Below are positions 24,273 to 32,996 of a stretch of 44,063 nucleotides of DNA, in pieces. A program made the translations under genes and the position numbers. Numbering within the stretch: the stretch's first letter is position 1; each line of letters starts with the position of its first letter. The notes below the pieces were generated by a model. The model was given only the letters and a program-made list of their open reading frames with translations. It was not told the DNA's origin and did no database searches. This stretch comes from an uncultured Porphyromonadaceae bacterium. Its GTDB lineage: Bacteria; Bacteroidota; Bacteroidia; Bacteroidales; Muribaculaceae. The stretch is from contig CALEUL010000005.1 of the NCBI GenBank assembly GCA_937921035.1, forward strand, positions 1 through 44,063. Reading direction: 5' to 3'.

Positions 24273-26072
24273 ATGACAGAAGACGATTTTATACCAGAGA
24301 ATTCAAGCACGCTTTTTCTGCGTTTCAATCTGTGGCGCGAAAAGCATATCAACGAAAAGACATTTGTGCTTTTCTTGGCACTCGTTGTAGGTATTTGCAG
24401 CGGAGTGGCTGCTATTGTCCTCAAATTTCTGATTCATACGATATCCGAAACGCTAACAGCCACGGTTAATCCCGAAAAAGCCAACCTGCTGTATATCCTT
24501 TTGCCGTCGATAGGCGTGGTGATAACGGCGCTGTATGTGCGCTATATCGTACGCGACGACATAAGCCACGGCGTTACGCGCGTTCTGTATGCCATATCGC
24601 AGAACAAGAGCCGCTTAAAAAAACACAACATATACACATCCGTTCTTGCCAGTTCGGTAACAATTGGCTTCGGCGGATCTGTCGGTGCCGAAGGACCTAT
24701 TGTGTATACCGGTGCGGCCATAGGTTCTAACCTCGGCCGAGTATTCCGCATGTCGCCGAGAATTCTTATGATTCTCGTAGGATGCGGCGCTGCAGCTGGC
24801 ATAGCGGGTATTTTCAAGGCGCCGATAGCAGGCATGCTCTTCACTCTGGAGGTTCTGATGCTCGACCTCACAGCAGTCTCCGTAATGCCGCTCCTCATAG
24901 CCTCTATCACCAGTACAACGCTTGCATACGTTTACACGGGCTACGAGTTCGAGTTCTTCTTCGCTCAGACCGAAGACTTCTACACCTCTCGTATTCCGTA
25001 TGTCATCATGCTTGGCATTCTGTGCGGCTTCTCGTCGCTGTATTTCACCAAGGTTATGAACATGATGGAGAATTTCTTCCGCCGCTTCAAGAACCCCTGG
25101 GTGCGCACTTGCATAGGTTGTGCGGTACTGTCCGCCTTGGTATTTTTCTTTCCGCCGCTCTACGGCGAAGGATACGGAGCTATCACAGGGCTGCTCAACG
25201 GCGACACATCATCTATTGTAAACGGCTCCATTTTCTACGGCGACCGCGATTCGTTCTGGTTCCTGATTTTGTTCATTGCACTCGTGCTCCTCACAAAGGC
25301 TTTCGCAACATCATCGACAAACGGCGCCGGCGGTGTCGGAGGTACATTTGCTCCATCGCTGTATGTAGGATGCTTCACCGGATTCCTTTTCGCATTTCTT
25401 GCCAACCATTTAGGATGGGTGGAACTGTCAACCAAGAATTTCGCGCTTATGGGCATGGCCGGGGTTATGAGCGGGGTTATGCACGCTCCTCTAATGGCAA
25501 TATTCCTCACGGCAGAACTCACCGGTGGCTACGACCTGTTCCTCCCTCTGCTTATTGTAAGCACCATATCGTACGGCACTATAAAGGTTTTCGAGCCATA
25601 CTCCATATATACCATGCGTCTTGCAAAACGAGGAGAACTGCTCACTCACGAAAAAGACAAATCCGTACTTACCTTGCTTAAAATCAACAATTTCATCGAA
25701 AAAGACTTCCTGCCCGTAAAACCGGACATGTCGCTCAAGGAACTTGTGGACACTATCGCCCAGAGCAAGCGCAACCTGTTCCCGGTGCTCAACGACAGCG
25801 GAGAGCTTGTAGGTGTTGTGCTGCTGGATGAAATTAGGAACATTATGTTCCGTCCCGACCTTTATCGGCGAATGCACGTAAACACGATAATGTCGATTCC
25901 TCCAGCAAAGATAGAGGCCGGCATGAGCATGGACAAGGTAATGAAAACATTCGACCGGACTGGGGCGTGGAACCTCCCGGTGATAGATAACGGCAAATAC
26001 GTAGGCTTCGTTTCCAAGAGCAAGATTTTCAACTCATACCGCGCCGTCCTGCGCCACTATTGCGACGACTGA
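24273..26072 (+). CDS. ClC-family chloride channel/antiporter with CBS pair
   Basis: 599 aa. About ten hydrophobic segments span residues 30-440. The selectivity motif is GFGGSVGAEGP with the gating glutamate at E140; the ISHGV stretch near 97-101 replaces the classical GSGIP, and GGTFAPSLYVG matches the second chloride-contact motif. Residues about 465-590 are two CBS domains (FLPVKPDMSLKELVD..., MHVNTIMSIPPAKIEAGMSMDK...), which usually sense adenine nucleotides and gate the pore. The start codon follows the transferase stop with no gap. The gating glutamate points to proton-coupled exchange rather than a plain channel, by family knowledge. Confidence 0.9.
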   Translation: MTEDDFIPENSSTLFLRFNLWREKHINEKTFVLFLALVVGICSGVAAIVLKFLIHTISETLTATVNPEKANLLYILLPSIGVVITALYVRYIVRDDISHGVTRVLYAISQNKSRLKKHNIYTSVLASSVTIGFGGSVGAEGPIVYTGAAIGSNLGRVFRMSPRILMILVGCGAAAGIAGIFKAPIAGMLFTLEVLMLDLTAVSVMPLLIASITSTTLAYVYTGYEFEFFFAQTEDFYTSRIPYVIMLGILCGFSSLYFTKVMNMMENFFRRFKNPWVRTCIGCAVLSALVFFFPPLYGEGYGAITGLLNGDTSSIVNGSIFYGDRDSFWFLILFIALVLLTKAFATSSTNGAGGVGGTFAPSLYVGCFTGFLFAFLANHLGWVELSTKNFALMGMAGVMSGVMHAPLMAIFLTAELTGGYDLFLPLLIVSTISYGTIKVFEPYSIYTMRLAKRGELLTHEKDKSVLTLLKINNFIEKDFLPVKPDMSLKELVDTIAQSKRNLFPVLNDSGELVGVVLLDEIRNIMFRPDLYRRMHVNTIMSIPPAKIEAGMSMDKVMKTFDRTGAWNLPVIDNGKYVGFVSKSKIFNSYRAVLRHYCDD

Positions 26073-26108
26073 CGCAATAAAGCGGGGGCCGAAGCGTTAA
26101 TATTGTTG

Positions 26109-26831
26109 ATGAAGTTTTTTAAAACAGTTATTCTTGCTATCGTAGGCCTGGCCGTTGCCATGCCCGCTTATTCGCGTAAATTCAACGACGAGCTTCAGAA
26201 CCGCCCGTACGCCGACTTGCGCAAATGGCATCTGGGGTTCTCGGTGGGTATGTACTCCAGCGACCTGCTGATGACTCACAACGGCTTCATCACCGACAAC
26301 GAACAGCAGTGGAGGCTCGAGCAGCCGTCGTATCAGCCCGGTTTCTGCGTAAACGGCCTGTTCGACCTGCGCCTGAACAACTATTTCTCGCTGCGCTTCT
26401 CCCCTGGTCTGTACTTTGGCAGCCGCGGTGTGGAGATGCGCGAGATACAGGGAGAACTAAAAGACAAGCAGACTGTGAAATCCACCTTTATCGTTGCGCC
26501 TGTCGACGTGAAGTTCGCCGCCATGCGATACCGCAACTCCCGCCCATACGTTACGGCCGGAGTGATGCCGGCTTTCGACGTAGCCAAGAAACGCAGCGAC
26601 GATATCCTGCAGCTGAAAAGCACCGACTGCTACCTCACCGTCGGTTTTGGCTGCGATTTCTATCTGCCTTATTTCAAATTCATTCCGGAAATAAAGTTCT
26701 GCTTCGGACTTAGCGACGTGCTTGTACACGACCGTCCCGACCTTACCGACAACCCCGACAAATTCAAATACACACAATCGTTGAAGAAGGCAACCTCCAA
26801 CATGATTGTGCTTACCTTCTATTTTGAATAA
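26109..26831 (+). CDS. porT: Type IX secretion system protein PorT
   Basis: 240 aa. The ATG at 26109 is chosen over two upstream TTG codons because it starts a clear signal peptide (MKFFKTVILAIVGLAVAMPAYS). The mature protein is an eight-stranded outer-membrane barrel with the PorT-like ending LVHDRPDLTDNPDKFKY...LKKATSNMIVLTFYFE. PorT is needed for T9SS export in P. gingivalis, probably as an assembly factor on the inner face of the outer membrane. It follows the chloride channel by 36 nt and the PorP/SprF gene by 4 nt. Sequence and context agree. Confidence 0.87.
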   Translation: MKFFKTVILAIVGLAVAMPAYSRKFNDELQNRPYADLRKWHLGFSVGMYSSDLLMTHNGFITDNEQQWRLEQPSYQPGFCVNGLFDLRLNNYFSLRFSPGLYFGSRGVEMREIQGELKDKQTVKSTFIVAPVDVKFAAMRYRNSRPYVTAGVMPAFDVAKKRSDDILQLKSTDCYLTVGFGCDFYLPYFKFIPEIKFCFGLSDVLVHDRPDLTDNPDKFKYTQSLKKATSNMIVLTFYFE

Positions 26832-26835
26832 CCCG

Positions 26836-27831
26836 ATGAAAAGCACAATCCTGAGAATAATTGCCTTAATCGTCCTGTCAGTGGCCTCAGTCGCAGCCTT
26901 CGGACAGACAGATCCCAACCTGAGCCAGTATTACGCAGCTCCGACGCTCTACAACCCATCGGCCACGGGAAGCACCGATTTCCTGCGCATCCGCGGCGGC
27001 GGCCGTCTGCAATGGGTCGGCATAGACAATGCCCCGCAGTCGTTCATGGGAGCCGCCGACATGCCTTTCAAGTTCGGCAAACACCGTATTGGCGCGGGTG
27101 CTACTCTCATGCAGGAAAGCATGGGGCTGTACTCCTCGCTCGGACTGAACGTGCAGGTATCATACAAGCTTCGCAAATGGGGCGGTCAATGGAGTGTTGG
27201 TCTCGGAATAGGCTTCTACGACCAGGGATTCAAAGGTTCCGAAGTATACCTGCCCGGCGACGACGATTATCACCAGACATCCGACGAAGCCATCCCCACA
27301 ACAGATATACACGGCACCGCGCTCGACCTCAGCGCTGGCCTTTGGTACGAACATCCCAAATTCTACGCAGGTCTCTCGGCTACACACCTGAACTCTCCTA
27401 CAATTACTCTAAACGCCGAAAGCGCTGGCGGCGGTTCCGAAACATCGGGCGACCGCAAATATCAGTTCAAAGCCGACCGCACCCTATATTTCGTCGCCGG
27501 AAGCAATATTCCGATTAAAAACACGTTAATAGAAATATTGCCATCCGTCCTGGTCCGAAGCAACTTCACCTTCACCACCGGCGAACTCACTGCCCGAGTG
27601 AGACTGCGCAAATTCCTGAGTTTCGGCTTGGGATACCGTTGGAACGATGCCGTAATTGCCACTATTGGCGCCGAAATAAAGAACTTCTATGTCGGTTACA
27701 GTTACGACTACGCAACATCGGCCATACACAGCGCATCATCCGGAAGCCACGAGTTTTTCGTCGGCTACAGCATGAAGTTAGACCTGAGCGACAAGAACAA
27801 GAACCGCCACAAAAGTGTGCGTATAATGTAA
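26836..27831 (+). CDS. porP: PorP/SprF family type IX secretion system membrane protein
   Basis: 331 aa from the ATG at 26836, which begins a signal peptide (MKSTILRIIALIVLSVASVAAFGQ). The N-terminal DPNLSQYYAAPTLYNPSATGS motif and the repeated barrel strands (GGGRLQWVGIDNAP, KFGKHRIGAGATLMQES, YAGLSATHL) are diagnostic of PorP/SprF. The protein lies in the outer membrane and, in relatives, links the GldK/GldN ring and cargo translocon. It sits directly upstream of gldK, the usual arrangement. Confidence 0.92.
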   Translation: MKSTILRIIALIVLSVASVAAFGQTDPNLSQYYAAPTLYNPSATGSTDFLRIRGGGRLQWVGIDNAPQSFMGAADMPFKFGKHRIGAGATLMQESMGLYSSLGLNVQVSYKLRKWGGQWSVGLGIGFYDQGFKGSEVYLPGDDDYHQTSDEAIPTTDIHGTALDLSAGLWYEHPKFYAGLSATHLNSPTITLNAESAGGGSETSGDRKYQFKADRTLYFVAGSNIPIKNTLIEILPSVLVRSNFTFTTGELTARVRLRKFLSFGLGYRWNDAVIATIGAEIKNFYVGYSYDYATSAIHSASSGSHEFFVGYSMKLDLSDKNKNRHKSVRIM

Positions 27832-27871
27832 ACCTTTCAATTAAGTAACAAATACTTCCGTACTCGATAAT

Positions 27872-29317
27872 ATGATGAAAACAAGCCAAATATTGCTTCC
27901 CGTGGCAGCTGCAGCGATCCTTGCATCGTGCGCGGGAGGTGCCCGCAGTTCCGCAGGCGGCGAAGTTACTGGCGTGGGGGGAACCGCATGGGCCGAACCT
28001 ACTCCATACGGCATGGTCTTGGTAGACCGTGGCAGCATGAAGATGGGAGTCGGCAAAGCCGATTCGCTCTGGAACCTCCAGGCAAACGCCCGTGGTATGT
28101 CCGTCGACGGTTTCTGGATGGACGAAACGGAGATTACAAACGGCAAGTACAAGCAGTTCGTTTTCTGGGTGCGCGACAGCATTATCCGCGAACGCCTCGC
28201 AGATCCTGCCTTCGGCGGAAACGAGGACTTCAAGATCGAGGAAGACCGAGAAGGCAATCCCGTGAAGCCGCACCTCAACTGGAACAAACCTATTCCCTGG
28301 CGAAATCCAAACGAGGACGAGCAGCGCGCCATCGAGAGCGTATACCGCACAAATCCGATTACGGGCGTGCGCGAGCTCGACGCCGCACAGATGAACTACC
28401 GCTACGAAATATACAACCAGACAGAAGCTTCGCGCCGACGCAACCGCCTGGACCCGAAACGCCGCGAGTACAACACCGACAAGCCCGTACCAACCGACGT
28501 TCCGCAGATTTCCAAGGATACTGCATATATTAACGAGGAAGGCGAAATTATCCGCGAGACAATTTCCCGAGGACTCACCGGTGAATACGACTTCCTGAAC
28601 ACATACATCGTTAATGTATATCCCGACACTACAGCATGGGTGAACGATTTCGAGAACTCCTACAACGAACCATACGTACGAATGTACTTCGCTCACGGAG
28701 GATACAACGAATATCCTGTCGTAGGTGTCAGCTGGGAGCAGGCTAACGCATTCGCTAACTGGAGAACCGACTATCTGCGACGCTCGCTCGGCAAAGAAGG
28801 CATATATGTGGAGCCTTACCGACTCCCGACCGAGGCCGAATGGGAATACGCCGCACGTGCCGGCATTGACGAGAACATGTATCCCTGGGACGGCGACCTT
28901 ACAATGAGCGACGACCGAGGATGCTTCTACGCCAATTTCAAGCCACAGGAAGGCAATTATGTGAAAGACGGACACGTGATAACATCGCGCGTGGGAACAT
29001 ATGCGCCAAACGACTTCGGCCTCTACGACATGGCCGGTAACGTAAGCGAATGGACGTCCACCGCGTTCACCGAGAGCGTCGGACGCCTTACCGGCGACCT
29101 CAACCCCGAATACCGATACGACGCAGCTGTGGAAGACCCATACAAGATGAAACGCAAGATTATCCGCGGCGGTTCGTGGAAAGACGTCGCCCACAACGTC
29201 CGTTCCGACCTGCGCATGTGGGAATATCAGAACGAACAGCGCTCGTACATCGGCTTCCGGTGCGTGCGCACACAGATAGGCTTCGCCAAAGGCCAGAAAC
29301 AGAACAAGAAAAAATAA
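27872..29317 (+). CDS. gldK: GldK/PorK, T9SS ring lipoprotein
   Basis: 481 aa. A lipoprotein signal ends in lipobox ASC (Cys20). Residues about 45-475 form an FGE-sulfatase-like fold: PYGMVLVDRGSMKMG, DGFWMDETEITNGKYKQFV, VGVSWEQANAFANW, RLPTEAEWEYAAR and FGLYDMAGNVSEWT. In GldK/PorK this fold is structural, building with GldN a large periplasmic ring under the outer membrane. The catalytic chemistry of true FGE enzymes is not expected. It is the first of the gldKLMN series, 40 nt after porP. Confidence 0.95.
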   Translation: MMKTSQILLPVAAAAILASCAGGARSSAGGEVTGVGGTAWAEPTPYGMVLVDRGSMKMGVGKADSLWNLQANARGMSVDGFWMDETEITNGKYKQFVFWVRDSIIRERLADPAFGGNEDFKIEEDREGNPVKPHLNWNKPIPWRNPNEDEQRAIESVYRTNPITGVRELDAAQMNYRYEIYNQTEASRRRNRLDPKRREYNTDKPVPTDVPQISKDTAYINEEGEIIRETISRGLTGEYDFLNTYIVNVYPDTTAWVNDFENSYNEPYVRMYFAHGGYNEYPVVGVSWEQANAFANWRTDYLRRSLGKEGIYVEPYRLPTEAEWEYAARAGIDENMYPWDGDLTMSDDRGCFYANFKPQEGNYVKDGHVITSRVGTYAPNDFGLYDMAGNVSEWTSTAFTESVGRLTGDLNPEYRYDAAVEDPYKMKRKIIRGGSWKDVAHNVRSDLRMWEYQNEQRSYIGFRCVRTQIGFAKGQKQNKKK

Positions 29318-29338
29318 TACCCCAAATATCAGAGAACA

Positions 29339-30268
29339 ATGACAAAATACCAGGTATATAAGAATGTCATAAGCCAGTTTATCAGCAGCGAAAAAGGACA
29401 GCGATTCTTCAATTTCGCCTACTCCATCGGCGCCGCTATCGTTATCTGGGGCGCGCTGTTCAAAATTCTGCATCTGCCCGGCGGTAATGCCCTGCTATCC
29501 ATCGGAATGGGTACCGAGGTACTCATGTTCGTCCTGACTGCATTCGATCGTCCGCCGAAAGAATACAACTGGGAGGACGTTTTTCCAGCCCTGCGCGACA
29601 AGAACGCACCCGGCATAACCGGCAGCATGGGACCGGCCGGCGTCTACACAGCAGGGGCAAGCACAGCTTGCGCAGGCGAAACAACCGTTGCGGCAAACGC
29701 GCCCGTAATGCCCGCTGCCGACGTAGACACAGCATCCCAGCAATACCTCGAACAGCTCAACACCCTCACCGAGGAAATGCAGCAGCTGAAGAACACAACA
29801 GCCGCCCTCAACGAGGTATCTTCGGTACTTCTCGAAAGCTACCGTACTATCACTGAGAACAGCTCTAATATCAGCGAGAGCGCAAAAGGATATGTAGACC
29901 AGATGCAGACTCTGCACCACAACCTCGGCGGACTAAACGCGATCTACGAACTGCAGCTGCGCAGTGTGTCGGGACAAATCGACGCCATCGACCGCGTGAA
30001 CCGCGGAATCAAGGACATTCGCGACATGTACGAAAAAAGCGCCAACCAGAGCGCTCGATACTGCGAGGAAACCGAGAAAATGGCACGATACATGCAGCAG
30101 CTCAACTCCATATACGAGCGCATGATATCGGCTATGACTGTCAACATGTACCGACCGGCAATGACACCGCCCGACATCAACGGCATGCCCGTTTCGCCCG
30201 AGTTCCACACCTCCGCAGAACAGCGCGAAGCCCAGACACAAAAACAAGACAACTCCACAACCCTTTAA
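29339..30268 (+). CDS. gldL: GldL/PorL, T9SS inner-membrane motor subunit
   Basis: 309 aa. Two transmembrane helices lie at about 24-46 and 51-68 (FAYSIGAAIVIWGALFKIL, then LLSIGMGTEVLMFVLTA). The acidic residue E60 in the second helix corresponds to the proton-path glutamate of GldL/PorL. The rest, about 70-309, is a cytoplasmic helical/coiled-coil region rich in Gln, Asn and Glu. GldL with GldM forms the proton-driven motor that powers T9SS export. It is 21 nt after gldK and 9 nt before gldM. Confidence 0.95.
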   Translation: MTKYQVYKNVISQFISSEKGQRFFNFAYSIGAAIVIWGALFKILHLPGGNALLSIGMGTEVLMFVLTAFDRPPKEYNWEDVFPALRDKNAPGITGSMGPAGVYTAGASTACAGETTVAANAPVMPAADVDTASQQYLEQLNTLTEEMQQLKNTTAALNEVSSVLLESYRTITENSSNISESAKGYVDQMQTLHHNLGGLNAIYELQLRSVSGQIDAIDRVNRGIKDIRDMYEKSANQSARYCEETEKMARYMQQLNSIYERMISAMTVNMYRPAMTPPDINGMPVSPEFHTSAEQREAQTQKQDNSTTL

Positions 30269-30277
30269 CAAGCAGCG

Positions 30278-31843
30278 ATGGGAGCAAACAACAACAGGCT
30301 TTCTCCACGTCAGAAGATGATTAATCTGATGTACATCGTTCTGACGGCGATGCTTGCGCTAAACGTGAGCAGCGATGTCCTGGACGGCTTCACGCAGGTA
30401 CACCAGGGTCTAAACCGCTCGAACGCAAATTACGACCAGCGTAACCGAACGATATACGGTCAGCTCGAATCGCTTGCAGAACAGAACCCGGGCAAAGCCC
30501 AGACGTGGCTCGACAAAGCATCGGACGTGCGACGGACCACCTCGGGACTGTACAATTACATCGATTCCCTCAAGCATCTCATAGTTGAAAAGGCCGACGG
30601 AAAAGAAGGAGACCCCGACAACATCCTCAACCGCGACGACCTCGAATCCGCTGCTGTGATAATGCTTTCGCCTACCAATCCCCGCGGCAAAAACCTGCGC
30701 GAGCGCATCGACAAATACCGCGAATACATCTCGGCTCTTATTCCGGACTCCACCAAAAGCAGCAACATCGCCGAAGCGCTGTCAACTGCCGACATAACCC
30801 GCACAGGCACCCTCACACCATCCACGTGGGAAGAAGCCAAGTTCGACCAGCAGCCTGTCGTAGCCGCAATAACCATACTCACCAAGCTGCAGAGCGACGT
30901 TCTGTATGCCGAGGGCGAGGCTCTCGCGTCGCTGCTCTCGCAGGTCGATGCCGGCGACGTGCGCGTTAACGAACTCAACGCTTTCGTAATACCACAGTCG
31001 CGCCTCGTCATGCGAGGCAGCAAATATTCGGCCAACATAGTCCTCGCAGCCGTAGACACCACCCAGCGCCCACAAGTATTTATCGACGGCAAACCGCTGA
31101 GCAACAACTCCGGCCTCTATGAAGTAGGCACAGGTGCTACAGGCGACTTCAAGTACAAAGGATGGCTCGAAGTTAGCCACGGCGACGGTTCCAGCACACG
31201 CCACGAGTTCGAATCGGCATACACCGTAATAGAACCTATGGCGACGGTATCGGCAACGATGATGAACGTGCTCTATGCCGGAATCGACAACCCCGTGAGC
31301 ATATCGGTGCCAGGCGTGGCTATGGGCAACATATCCGCAACCATGACAAACGGCACACTCACACGCAAAGGCGACAACTGGGTAGCTCGCCCTGCCAAAG
31401 TGGGCGACAACGCTGTTGTTACCGTAACTGCCAACATGGACGGCAGACCGGTACAGATGGCCGCGACAACATTCCGCGTACGCAAGCTGCCCGACCCCAC
31501 TCCTTTCATCGCCTATAAGGACGCCAACGGAACACCCGAACACTACCGCGGCGGCAAGCCTTTCAAGAAAGCACTTCTCCTGGCTGCCGACGGCCTCGAA
31601 GCCGCTATCGACGACGGGCTTCTGGACACTCCTTTCCAGGTAGAAGGCTTCGAAACGGTATTCTTCGATTCGTCGGGAAACGCAATGCCCGAAGTAAGCC
31701 AGGGTGCTGCATTCTCCCCTCGCCAGAAACAGCAGTTCCAGCGACTCTCGCGCGGAAAACGGTTCTACATTAGCCGCATCCGAGCTAAAGGTCCCGACGG
31801 CACAACACGAGAGCTCTCGCCGATGGAAGTTATAATAAACTAA
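30278..31843 (+). CDS. gldM: GldM/PorM, T9SS motor and periplasmic shaft
   Basis: 521 aa, usual length. One N-terminal helix (MINLMYIVLTAMLALNVS, residues about 14-31) anchors it in the inner membrane with GldL. The periplasmic part has a helical domain first (about 40-180) and then three beta-rich domains in a row (EALASLLSQVDAG..., YAGIDNPVSISVPG..., FRVRKLPDPTPFIA...), forming the extended dimeric shaft reaching the GldK/GldN ring. The ending PDGTTRELSPMEVIIN is the typical closing strand. It lies 9 nt after gldL and 28 nt before gldN. Confidence 0.96.
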   Translation: MGANNNRLSPRQKMINLMYIVLTAMLALNVSSDVLDGFTQVHQGLNRSNANYDQRNRTIYGQLESLAEQNPGKAQTWLDKASDVRRTTSGLYNYIDSLKHLIVEKADGKEGDPDNILNRDDLESAAVIMLSPTNPRGKNLRERIDKYREYISALIPDSTKSSNIAEALSTADITRTGTLTPSTWEEAKFDQQPVVAAITILTKLQSDVLYAEGEALASLLSQVDAGDVRVNELNAFVIPQSRLVMRGSKYSANIVLAAVDTTQRPQVFIDGKPLSNNSGLYEVGTGATGDFKYKGWLEVSHGDGSSTRHEFESAYTVIEPMATVSATMMNVLYAGIDNPVSISVPGVAMGNISATMTNGTLTRKGDNWVARPAKVGDNAVVTVTANMDGRPVQMAATTFRVRKLPDPTPFIAYKDANGTPEHYRGGKPFKKALLLAADGLEAAIDDGLLDTPFQVEGFETVFFDSSGNAMPEVSQGAAFSPRQKQQFQRLSRGKRFYISRIRAKGPDGTTRELSPMEVIIN

Positions 31844-31871
31844 GTATCATCCAATCTTTTCACGGAAGACC

Positions 31872-32984
31872 ATGCATAATATATTCAAAATAGCTGTGGC
31901 TGTTCTCGCCCTGAACGCTTTCATCCCCTCGGCCGACGCCCAGGAGCAGGGTGTGGTGCGCCGCCGAGGCTCCGACCGCAACGCCTCGAAAACACAGGAC
32001 GGAACTCAGGTTACCGAGCGAATGAAGAATTTCTTTTCCTCGGATAATTCCTCGGTTGGTGATGCCGACAAACAGTGGATGCGCGTAATTTACCGTTCCA
32101 TCGACCTGGACAAGGACAAGAATGCGGCTCTCTACTTTCCCGAGGAGCCCGTGGAGGGACAGGAAAACCTATTCCGCATAATTATGCGACTGCTGGCCGA
32201 CAACAGAATTCCGGCATACGAGTACCTCGACGGCCGAGAAGTGTTCACCGACCAGTACCGCGTGAAAGTGCGCGACGTACTCGACCGCTTCTATATTCCA
32301 TATACCGATGCAAAAGGTTCAACTGAAAAGAACCCTCGCTTCGCAATCGACCCTTCCGACGTTCCAACAAACGAGGTCCTATCATATTTCATTGTCGAAC
32401 GATGGGAATTCGACACCCGGCAGAACAGGCTCAAGCCAATCGTCGAAGCAATATGCCCGGTGCTCCATCGATCCGGCGATTTCGGCGACGCGCTAAAATA
32501 TCCCATGTTTTGGATAAAATTCGCCGACCTACGTCCGCATCTGGCTGCTCAGACTATATTTGTGGACGACGACAACAACCTGCCTACGTGCACCTACGAC
32601 GACTTCTTTACCCTTACGATGTACGACGGCGACATATACAAGACCCGCAACCTCAAGAACAAGTCGATGGTTCAGCTGTACTCCGATCCCGATGCCCTCA
32701 AAAAGGCACAGGACAGCATACAGAGCAGCCTCGACGACTTTGAAAAGAAACTGTGGGTACCCTCGCGCGAGGAAGTGATTGCTCAGCGAGAAGCTCGTGA
32801 GAAACTCGAGGCCGGAGCCGATACCTCTAAGGTCGAGACTGCCGAGGCCATCGAAAAAACTTCCAAGACTCGCGCCCCGAAACGTTCCACAAAACGTTCG
32901 GCAAAGAAAACCAAAGAACCAAAGGTTAAAAAAGCTTCCTCCGGCAGCGGAAACGCAGTACGTTCCGTGCGTCGACGCCGCTGA
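31872..32984 (+). CDS. gldN: GldN/PorN, T9SS ring subunit with basic C-terminal tail
   Basis: 370 aa with a signal peptide (about 1-23, ADA|QE). The conserved body spans about 60-320: ADKQWMRVIYRSIDLDKDKNAALYFP, LADNRIPAYEYLDG, FIVERWEFD and DLRPHLAAQTIF are family segments. GldN combines with GldK to form the periplasmic ring gripped by GldM. The last 43 residues (328-370) are a low-complexity tail with 18 Lys/Arg, ending in four arginines, which resembles histone H1-like tails and is not part of the known fold. The gene lies 28 nt after gldM and 12 nt before the MFS transporter gene. Confidence 0.94.
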   Translation: MHNIFKIAVAVLALNAFIPSADAQEQGVVRRRGSDRNASKTQDGTQVTERMKNFFSSDNSSVGDADKQWMRVIYRSIDLDKDKNAALYFPEEPVEGQENLFRIIMRLLADNRIPAYEYLDGREVFTDQYRVKVRDVLDRFYIPYTDAKGSTEKNPRFAIDPSDVPTNEVLSYFIVERWEFDTRQNRLKPIVEAICPVLHRSGDFGDALKYPMFWIKFADLRPHLAAQTIFVDDDNNLPTCTYDDFFTLTMYDGDIYKTRNLKNKSMVQLYSDPDALKKAQDSIQSSLDDFEKKLWVPSREEVIAQREAREKLEAGADTSKVETAEAIEKTSKTRAPKRSTKRSAKKTKEPKVKKASSGSGNAVRSVRRRR

Positions 32985-32996
32985 CAAATTTTATAT

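Noticed and set aside
27662..29473. Minus-strand open frame of 603 codons across porP and gldK
   Set aside because: It is antisense to two well-recognised T9SS genes and its translation has no family features.
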